Shown here: positions 35,918 to 41,645 of the stretch, one piece after another
How positions within the stretch are numbered: position 1 is the first letter of the stretch
Layout: every line of letters begins with the position of its first letter
Assembly: GCA_001673575.1 (NCBI GenBank)
Contig: LZME01000114.1
Coordinates: 1 to 41,645 of the forward strand
Direction of reading: 5' to 3'
Origin: Mycolicibacter heraklionensis
GTDB lineage: Bacteria; Actinomycetota; Actinomycetes; Mycobacteriales; Mycobacteriaceae
DNA length: 41,645 nucleotides
Translations under genes and position numbers: made by a program
Notes under the pieces: generated by a model
What the model saw: only the letters and a program-made list of their open reading frames with translations
What the model was told of the DNA's origin: nothing
The model's database searches: none

Positions 35918-37267
35918 CTAGCGGCGCCGGATGATGGCCCTGAGTCGCGCCAACCGCCCGCCGATCTCGCGTTCAACACCCCGACCGGTGGGCTGGTAAT
36001 AGTCCACACCCACCAGATCGTCGGGTGGATATTGTTGCGGCACAACACCGTCGGGATGATCGTGGGCGTAGCGGTAGCCGACCGCATTGCCCAGTGACTG
36101 CGCTCCCGCGTAGTGCCCGTCGCGCAGGTGCGCCGGCACCGCCCCGGCTTTGCCGGCCCGGATGTCGGCCATCGCCGCGCCCAGCGCGGTGGTCACCGCG
36201 TTGGACTTCGGCGCGGTGGCCAGGTGCACGGTGGCGTGCGCCAGGGTCAGTTGCGCCTCGGGCATACCGATCAGCGCGACGGTCTGCGCCGCGGCCACCG
36301 CGGTCTGCAGGGCGGTCGGATCGCCCATCCCGATGTCTTCGCTGGCCAGAATCATCAGCCGGCGGGCGATGAACCGCGGGTCCTCCCCCGCGACCAGCAT
36401 CCGGGCCAGGTAGTGCAGCGCGGCGTCGACGTCGGAGCCGCGCACGCTTTTGATGAACGCACTGATCACGTCATAGTGCTGATCGCCGTCGCGGTCGTAG
36501 CGCACCGCGGCCTGATCCAGGGATCCCTCGACGATCTCCACGGTGATCTGTTCGCCCGCCGCCACCCCTTCCGACGCCACTTCCAGTGCGGTCAAGGCCC
36601 GGCGGGCGTCGCCGGCGGCCAGCCGAACCAGCAGGTCGACGGCGTCGGGCGCCACCTCGATGCGTCCGCCCAGGCCGCGCTCGTCGTCGATGGCGCGCCG
36701 CACCACCGTGGCGATGTCCTCGGGTCCCAGTGGCCGCAACTGCAGGATCAGCGAGCGGCTGAGCAGCGGGGCGACCACCGAGAACGACGGGTTCTCCGTG
36801 GTGGCGGCCACCAGCAACACCACGCGGTTCTCCACCGCGGCCAGCAACGCGTCCTGCTGGGTTTTGGAGAATCGGTGTACCTCATCGATGAAAAGCACGG
36901 TCTGCTCGCCGTAGGCGGCCGCACGGCGCGCGGTGTCGATCACGGCGCGCACCTCTTTGACCCCGGCACTCAGCGCTGAGAGCGCCTCGAATCGTCGTCC
37001 GGTGGCACCGGAGATCAGTGAGGCCAGCGTTGTCTTTCCGGTACCGGGCGGACCGTAGAGGATGACCGAGGCCGCCCCGGAGCCGTCGACCAGCCGACGC
37101 AGCGGGGAGCCCTGTCCCAGCAGGTGGTCCTGGCCGACCACCTCGTCGAGCGACGCCGGACGCATCCGCACCGCCAACGGCGCGGAGGCGGCAGCGCCCG
37201 CCCCATGCGGTTCGGGCGCCTGGGCGCCACCGAGGTCGAACAGTCCGTCGGACACGCCTTCAGGCAT
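35918..37267 (-). CDS. rarA: Replication-associated recombination protein A (AAA+ ATPase)
   Basis: 449-residue clamp-loader-like AAA+ ATPase (RarA/MgsA/WRNIP1) that acts at stalled replication forks. It has a short N-terminal region, Walker [10 protein letters not shown] (about residues 72-80), Walker [17 protein letters not shown], sensor [12 protein letters not shown] and the C-terminal tetramerisation part [20 protein letters not shown] ... [14 protein letters not shown]. Its start is either ATG 37267 ([10 protein letters not shown]) or GTG 37255 ([10 protein letters not shown]); neither has a good Shine-Dalgarno. It corresponds to Rv2559c and ends convergently with the GntR gene 20 bases away. 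Confidence 0.95.
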   Translation of the reverse strand: MPEGVSDGLFDLGGAQAPEPHGAGAAASAPLAVRMRPASLDEVVGQDHLLGQGSPLRRLVDGSGAASVILYGPPGTGKTTLASLISGATGRRFEALSALSAGVKEVRAVIDTARRAAAYGEQTVLFIDEVHRFSKTQQDALLAAVENRVVLLVAATTENPSFSVVAPLLSRSLILQLRPLGPEDIATVVRRAIDDERGLGGRIEVAPDAVDLLVRLAAGDARRALTALEVASEGVAAGEQITVEIVEGSLDQAAVRYDRDGDQHYDVISAFIKSVRGSDVDAALHYLARMLVAGEDPRFIARRLMILASEDIGMGDPTALQTAVAAAQTVALIGMPEAQLTLAHATVHLATAPKSNAVTTALGAAMADIRAGKAGAVPAHLRDGHYAGAQSLGNAVGYRYAHDHPDGVVPQQYPPDDLVGVDYYQPTGRGVEREIGGRLARLRAIIRRR

Positions 37268-37288
37268 ACCACGCACGCGCCGGGTGGC

Positions 37289-38149
37289 TCACGGGTCGCG
37301 GGGTTCTTGTTCGCGCCAGGCGCGCGGTGAGACACCGTGAACCTTGCGGAAAAGCCGGGCGAAATACCCCTGGTCCGGGAAGCCGACCCGGCGGGCGACC
37401 TCACCGACGGGCAGCTCGGGGTCCTCCAGCAGGCGGCGTGCTTCGGCCATCCGACGCTCGGTGATCCAGTCCTGCACGGTTCGGCCGGTGCGGCGGCGCA
37501 TCACCGAGGTCAAATGCCCGGCCGATACGGCAAGTTCACGCGCCACATCGCGCAACGACAGGGGCTCGGCGTGGCGCCGGTCGATCACGGCCAGCGTCTT
37601 GGCGACCAGCGGATCGCCGGCCCGGCGCACATCGTCCTCCACCTCGTCGGCCAGCCGGGCGCAGTCGATCAGCAACACCGTCAAGTGAGCCAGGGTCGCC
37701 TCTCGGTAACCCCGACGGCGCGCTGAAAGCTCCGATTCGATCTCCGCGATGGCGGCATCCCAGACCGGTCGCCGGTCTTCGGGCAACTCCAGTTGCAATC
37801 GTCCGCCGCGGCGTTCGTGCAGGAATACGAAGAGCTGCGGGTGTTTCCGCCACGTCGACCACGGAGCCCGGCGATGCTCGCCGAGCGCCGACGGGTCGAA
37901 GAACAGCCCGACACCATCGTGGGCTTTCCGGAGGTGGGCCGGGTCGACTACTTCACCGGAGGCGATCAGGTGCACGTGTCCCGCTGTGCGGTCGTACCAC
38001 AGCGCCGGAAAGTTGTGCACGTGCTCGCGGTGCGAGAGTTCGTGGTGGCCGGGCCTGACCACCGACACCGGCGGCGTCCGCGGATCGGTCGGATACTCGT
38101 GAACCGGCACGCCACGACGCAGGCGCATCAACCGCGTCAGCTCAGCCAT
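37289..38149 (-). CDS. AraC-family transcriptional regulator
   Basis: 286-residue regulator. The N-terminal cupin-like sensor domain begins near SVVRPGHHELSHREHVHNFP. The C-terminal double helix-turn-helix occupies about residues 188-280: LSLRDVARELAVSAGHLTSV followed by RRTGRTVQDWITERRMAEAR and VGEVARRVGFPDQGYFARLF. The ATG is at 38149. It ends 21 bases before the rarA start on the same strand and lies opposite the small ORF/PGRS unit across a 171-base gap. Its target genes cannot be assigned; the divergent PGRS unit is one possibility. Confidence 0.9.
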   Translation of the reverse strand: MAELTRLMRLRRGVPVHEYPTDPRTPPVSVVRPGHHELSHREHVHNFPALWYDRTAGHVHLIASGEVVDPAHLRKAHDGVGLFFDPSALGEHRRAPWSTWRKHPQLFVFLHERRGGRLQLELPEDRRPVWDAAIAEIESELSARRRGYREATLAHLTVLLIDCARLADEVEDDVRRAGDPLVAKTLAVIDRRHAEPLSLRDVARELAVSAGHLTSVMRRRTGRTVQDWITERRMAEARRLLEDPELPVGEVARRVGFPDQGYFARLFRKVHGVSPRAWREQEPRDP

Positions 38150-38320
38150 TCAGCAGATAGTCCCACTTATCGCGAAGATCGTCCAACACCGCGGGCACCT
38201 CCCCGTCAATTATCTAAGCGTTGCCTTATACGGCGCTCTGCACGCTGTCCGAATCACTTGCGCTTCAGTGCCTTTGGTTCGTGCGTGGGCAATTGACCGT
38301 AACGAAACCGAGGAGATCCC
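38150..38320. other. Intergenic region between the divergent AraC and PGRS units
   Basis: AT-rich for this genome and contains no gene I can support. It includes TTATCTAAG and TTGCCTTATACGG near 38212-38232, which may hold promoter elements, but no -35/-10 pair at standard spacing could be fixed. A GAGGAG Shine-Dalgarno for the following small ORF lies at 38310-38315. Confidence 0.4.
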
Positions 38321-38449
38321 TTGCACGCCATGCTTCGCCCCTACGCCGCCGACCTGCCCCTGCTGCCCACCGATGCCCTCGACGACGGCGGTTCGGGCGC
38401 CCTTGCCACCGATGCGTTCGGCTGGCTGGGCGACCTGCTCGGACTCTGA
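38321..38449 (+). CDS. Candidate 42-residue protein upstream of the PGRS gene
   Basis: Too short for ordinary gene calls, but with a good Shine-Dalgarno (GAGGAG, five bases before the TTG at 38321). It reads MHAMLRPYAADLPLLPTDAL, then an acidic glycine-rich middle, and ends FGWLGDLLGL before TGA at 38447-38449. An ATG at 38330 is a possible alternative start, giving 39 residues. The beginning MHAMLRPY recalls, from memory, the N-terminus of small mycobacterial exported proteins, but here no membrane segment follows. It ends 49 bases before the PGRS gene, which has its own Shine-Dalgarno, so the two could be co-transcribed. It may be a real small protein or a translated leader; no function is claimed. 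Confidence 0.5.
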   Translation: MHAMLRPYAADLPLLPTDALDDGGSGALATDAFGWLGDLLGL

Positions 38450-38498
38450 CCGTCGTTAAATCCTTATCCCCCAACTTCTTAGAGAGGTTTCCCTCAAG

Positions 38499-40658
38499 AT
38501 GAGTCGTCATCACATCAACCGACGCGTGCTCGGTGCCGCCAGCGCCGTCGGCGCGTTCCTGGCCTTCGGGATGACCCCGCTGACCGCCGCGCCGGCCGCC
38601 CAAGCCGACGAATTCGATTGGATTGTCGATCTTTTCGACCCGTCCGCCTGGATGGCCGTCGCGCCCGCCGACGCGGGCACCTTCGACATGGTGTCCCTGC
38701 TCGATCAGTGGGTGTATGAACCGCTGCACATCTCCGTGGAGAACTGGATCAACAGTGACTTCGGGGCGATGGTCAACGGCTGGATCAACGCCTCCGCTGG
38801 CCAGTTCCTGATCGGTGACGGGGCTGACGGCACTGCCGACAACCCCGACGGCGGAAACGGCGGGCTGTGGTTCGGCGACGGCGGCAATGGCTGGGACAGC
38901 ACCGAGGCCGGCGTGGCCGGCGGCAACGGCGGCAACGCCGCCGGCTGGCTCGGCGACGGCGGAACCGGCGGAGACGGCGGCGCCGGCGCCAATGGCGGCA
39001 ACGGCGGCGCCGGCGGCACCTGGATGGGCAACGGCGGCAACGGCGGCGCCGGCGGCGCATCCAATAGCTTCGCTGTCATCGGCGGGACCGGCGGCAGCGG
39101 CGGCAACGCCTCGGGCTGGCTGTTCGGCAATGGCGGTGCCGGCGGGGTCGGCGGTGCCGGGGCCGACGGCCTTGCGGGAACGTTCGCCAATGGCGGCGAC
39201 GGCCGAGGTGGGTTCGCCGGCACCGCCGGCAACGGCGGTTCCGGCGGACGAAGCGGGTTCATGTTCGGCAACGGTGGCAACGGTGGAGCAGGCGGCACCG
39301 GCGGTAATGGCGGTATCGGCGCGAATGGCACCGCCGACCATGTCGACGGCGGCAACGGCAACTGGTCCGGCAGCGGCGGTCAGGGTGGCCTCGGTGGTGA
39401 ACGCGGCTCCAGCGTCTACGCCGGCGACCTCTATGGCCACGCCGGCGTCCAAGCCAACGGCGGTGACAGCGGATCCGGCGGCACCGGCGGTGACGCCTAC
39501 CAAGACGCCAACGGTAACTACCTCGGCAACGGCGGTGACGGCGGCACCGGCGCTGGCGGCGGTCTCGGTCACGTCGGCGGCAATGGCGGCGACGGCGGTG
39601 ACGGCGGCACCGGCCTCAACGGCGGCAACGCCGGCGCGGGAGGTATCGGAGGAGATTCCCTCGGCGATCAGGCCCTCGGCGGTAATGGCGGCGCCGGCGG
39701 CCGCGGCGGAGATGCCACCGCGGGCCACGCTGGCAACGGCGGCGACGGCGGCCAGGCCGGCTTCAACGAGAACACCAGTGCAGCAGGCTACGCCGGTCAC
39801 GCCGGCCACGGCGGCGATGGCGGCAACGGCGCCACCAACGATCCCAACGTGCGGACCACCGGCGGCAACGGCGGAGCCGGCGGCAAGGGCGGGGCAGGCG
39901 GCAACGGAAGTGACGGCGGGCAAGGCGGCACCGGCACTTACGCCGGCGGCAACGGCGGCGCAGGTGGGGCAGGCGGCAGCCGCGGCGGAGATGGCGGTGC
40001 AGGCGGCGAGGGCGGCACCGCCACCGGCTGGCACCACGACGGCAATACCTACAGCCAAGGCGGCAACGGCGGAGTCGGCGGCAAGGGCGGTAACGGCAAC
40101 GCAACCGTGGGCGGCGGCAACGGCGGCGCCGGCGGAGCAGGTGCTGCCGGCGCAACCGGTCCTGGGGTGATCAGCGTGGGCGGCAACGGTGGGGCCGGCG
40201 GCAACGGCGGCGCCGGTGGTGTCGGTGGCGCCGGCACCGCGTCCGGGGGTAACGGCGGCAACGGCGGCGCCGGCGGATCTGGGGCATCCACCGCCGGTAA
40301 GGGCGGATCCGGCGGGACCGGCGGTGCCAGCGGCGGGGTCCAAACCCCGGCCAACGACCTCGGTTTCGGGCCCAGCCACGCCGGCAACGGCGGCAACGGC
40401 GGCAACGGCGGTGCCGGTCAGGGCTACCTCAACGGTGCTCCCAGCACTACCGCCACGGGCGGAGACGGCGGGACTGGCGGCACCGGCGGCACCGGCGCCG
40501 GCGCCGTGGACGGCGGCAAGGGTGGCAATGGCGGCACCGGGGGCGCCTCCGGCGACACGGCGGGCGGACCCGGCCAGCCCGGCACCGCGCCCTCCGGCAC
40601 GACCGGCGGCGCCGGCGGTACTGGCGGCGCGGGTGCCCACCCCGCACCCGCCGGGTAA
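38499..40658 (+). CDS. Secreted PGRS glycine-rich repeat protein without PE domain
   Basis: 719-residue protein. A Sec-type signal peptide (about 36 residues: basic SRHHINRRVLG, hydrophobic AASAVGAFLAFG, cleavage likely after AAQA) replaces the PE domain. Residues 37-100 form a short non-repetitive region with DEFDWIVDLFDP and NSDFGAMVNGWI, then GQFLIGDGADGTADNPDGG. From there to the end it is built of GGxGG units (GGNGGAGG, GGDGG), often with WLGDGG or LFGNGG. The ATG has GAGAGG 11 bases upstream. Such proteins are surface-associated in mycobacteria, probably through parallel glycine-rich helices; the role of this one is unknown. The repeat creates long false open frames on the opposite strand. 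Confidence 0.92.
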   Translation: MSRHHINRRVLGAASAVGAFLAFGMTPLTAAPAAQADEFDWIVDLFDPSAWMAVAPADAGTFDMVSLLDQWVYEPLHISVENWINSDFGAMVNGWINASAGQFLIGDGADGTADNPDGGNGGLWFGDGGNGWDSTEAGVAGGNGGNAAGWLGDGGTGGDGGAGANGGNGGAGGTWMGNGGNGGAGGASNSFAVIGGTGGSGGNASGWLFGNGGAGGVGGAGADGLAGTFANGGDGRGGFAGTAGNGGSGGRSGFMFGNGGNGGAGGTGGNGGIGANGTADHVDGGNGNWSGSGGQGGLGGERGSSVYAGDLYGHAGVQANGGDSGSGGTGGDAYQDANGNYLGNGGDGGTGAGGGLGHVGGNGGDGGDGGTGLNGGNAGAGGIGGDSLGDQALGGNGGAGGRGGDATAGHAGNGGDGGQAGFNENTSAAGYAGHAGHGGDGGNGATNDPNVRTTGGNGGAGGKGGAGGNGSDGGQGGTGTYAGGNGGAGGAGGSRGGDGGAGGEGGTATGWHHDGNTYSQGGNGGVGGKGGNGNATVGGGNGGAGGAGAAGATGPGVISVGGNGGAGGNGGAGGVGGAGTASGGNGGNGGAGGSGASTAGKGGSGGTGGASGGVQTPANDLGFGPSHAGNGGNGGNGGAGQGYLNGAPSTTATGGDGGTGGTGGTGAGAVDGGKGGNGGTGGASGDTAGGPGQPGTAPSGTTGGAGGTGGAGAHPAPAG

Positions 40659-40674
40659 CCCGACGCTAGGCGAA

Positions 40675-40702
40675 GGCCCGGCACGCCCCAGCGTGCCGGG
40701 CC
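40675..40702 (+). terminator. Strong hairpin terminator after the PGRS gene
   Basis: GGCCCGGCACGC, loop CCCA, GCGTGCCGGGCC: a perfect 12-bp GC-rich stem starting 17 bases after the PGRS stop. No T-tract follows, as is common for mycobacterial intrinsic-type terminators. Confidence 0.7.
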
Positions 40703-40783
40703 GTCCCGTCCGCAGTACTAGAGGGCCACCTGTCCGCATCTGGAATAGCGAAACTTGTCAGACCGTCCTGCCATGCTGATGGC

Positions 40784-41645
40784 ATGTCCGCGACCGCGAC
40801 CTCAACGGGCGTCAAAGCACGTCCTGACCAGCGTCTCGAGGTGCTCTTCGCCGAACTCGCGGAGTTGACCGGTCAGCGCAACGCCATCGATGGCCGCATC
40901 GTGGACATCATCGCCGAAATCGACCACGATCAACTGTGGGGCGCTACCGGGGCACGCTCGGTCACCGCACTGGTGGCCTGGAAAACCGGAACATCACCGG
41001 CCAACGCCCACACCATCGCGACCGTGGCGCACCGACTCGAAGCGTTTCCCCGCTGCACCCAAGGCATGCGCGAAGGCCGCTTCTCCCTCGACCAAGTCGG
41101 CGTCATCGCCCAGCAAGCCGCCGACGGATCCGACGAGCACTACGCCCAACTCGCCGGCGTAGCCACCGTCAACCAACTACGCACCGCGATCAAACTAGAA
41201 CCACGCCCCGACCCCACCCCGCGGCCCGACCCGCAACCGGCGATCACCAAGACCTCCAACACCGAACTCGACATCTGGCGCATCGCCTTGCCACACACCG
41301 AATCAGCAATGCTCGACGCCGCACTGCAGTCACATCTCGACGCCCTGATCTCCCAGTGGAACCGCGACCGCGACACCAGCACCACCACGCCCAACAACCA
41401 TCCCCCGATGCCGACCCAGATCGATGCCTTCCTAGCCCTGGTCGAGACCGGCTGGGACACCGAAGTACAACGACGACCGCACGGGCAACGCACCACCGTG
41501 GTGGTACATCTCGACGTCGAACAGCACATCGGCAACCTGCACCTGGGCCCACTACTGCCCGATCCGAGCGGCAATACCTGACCTGCGACGCCACCTGCGA
41601 AGTCTGGTTCGAACGTGCCGGCGACGTGATCGGATGCGGTCGATC
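40784..41645 (+). pseudogene. 13E12/DUF222 repeat-family protein, frameshifted and cut by the window edge
   Basis: The first 265 codons (40784-41581) are a clear DUF222/13E12 protein: MSATATSTGVKARPDQRLEV, RSVTALVAWKTGTSPANAHT, MREGRFSLDQVGVIAQQA and GQRTTVVVHLDVEQHIGNLH. The frame then hits TGA at 41579. From about 41566 the +2 frame gives ERQYLTCDATCEVWFERAGD, which is the expected family continuation before the HNH nuclease domain. One base appears to be missing around 41563-41566 (GATCCGAG). The C-terminal HNH part lies beyond the window. It may be a decayed copy, a programmed shift or a sequencing error. In M. tuberculosis, 13E12 copies are repeated elements and include the attachment site of prophage phiRv1. 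Confidence 0.85.

Noticed and set aside
38830..40650. Dense short repeats that could suggest a CRISPR array or tandem repeat
   Set aside because: The periodicity is the Gly-Gly-x codon pattern of one open frame. There are no constant repeats with unique spacers and no cas genes.
38265..40739. Minus-strand open frame of 824 codons, alanine/valine/glycine-rich
   Set aside because: It is the mirror of the GGNGG repeat in the PGRS gene. It has no Shine-Dalgarno, signal peptide or family motif, and runs through the AraC/PGRS intergenic region.

Overview
This GC-rich window is mycobacterial. Its gene order matches two conserved mycobacterial chromosome blocks: the pyrimidine operon (carA, membrane PH-like protein, pyrC, pyrB, pyrR) and the shikimate/translation block (amino-acid decarboxylase, nusB, efp, pepQ, aroQ, aroB, aroK, aroC, prepilin peptidase, aroE, mltG, ruvX, alaS, yjbQ, rarA). 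From memory, these correspond to Rv1379-Rv1383 and Rv2531c-Rv2559c in M. tuberculosis, where they lie far apart; here they are neighbours. A glycine-rich PGRS protein with a Sec signal peptide instead of a PE domain, a 13E12/DUF222 protein and a mycothiol-dependent-type enzyme point to a non-tuberculous Mycobacterium sensu lato. The species cannot be decided from the sequence alone.

Layout. 1-4038 (minus): pyrimidine operon with 4-base start/stop overlaps and a PyrR-binding-type hairpin in the pyrR leader. 4246-5448 (plus): serine beta-lactamase-like hydrolase. 5456-15386 (all minus): an accessory block of ten genes. Read in transcription order it is a HutC-type GntR regulator, a 2[4Fe-4S] ferredoxin, a lipoprotein substrate-binding protein with a NosL-like tail, an ABC permease, an ABC ATPase, an AprA-like flavoprotein fused to nine HEAT repeats, a TetR regulator, a palindromic operator over a promoter, a DszC/HsaA-type flavin monooxygenase, an AzoR-type flavin reductase and a DinB-fold mycothiol-dependent enzyme. 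15559-18312: large PLP decarboxylase. 18384-31672: nusB to yjbQ, mostly tightly packed minus-strand genes, with one plus-strand membrane protein and one small exported protein. 31698-35168: a second accessory set (CoA-ester lyase, CaiB/BaiF CoA-transferase, DszA/NtaA-type monooxygenase) beside a divergent GntR gene with a perfect 16-bp palindrome between them. 35918-38149: rarA and an AraC regulator. 38321-40658: a 42-codon ORF and the PGRS protein, closed by a strong hairpin. 40784 to the end: a DUF222/13E12 gene with a one-base frameshift.

How the genes work together. The pyr genes make UMP from carbamoyl phosphate and aspartate. The aro genes make shikimate-pathway intermediates up to chorismate; aroA is not in the window. 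nusB, efp, alaS and ruvX serve RNA and translation, and mltG acts on peptidoglycan. The most interesting part is 5456-15386. A sulfonate/nitrate-type ABC importer is translationally coupled to an adenylylsulfate-reductase-like flavoprotein and a ferredoxin, followed at 6 bases by a TetR-controlled monooxygenase/flavin-reductase set. I infer uptake and redox processing of an organosulfur or related small anion, but the substrate is not shown by the sequence. Several genes appear leaderless, with a TANNNT -10 element 6-8 bases before the start codon.
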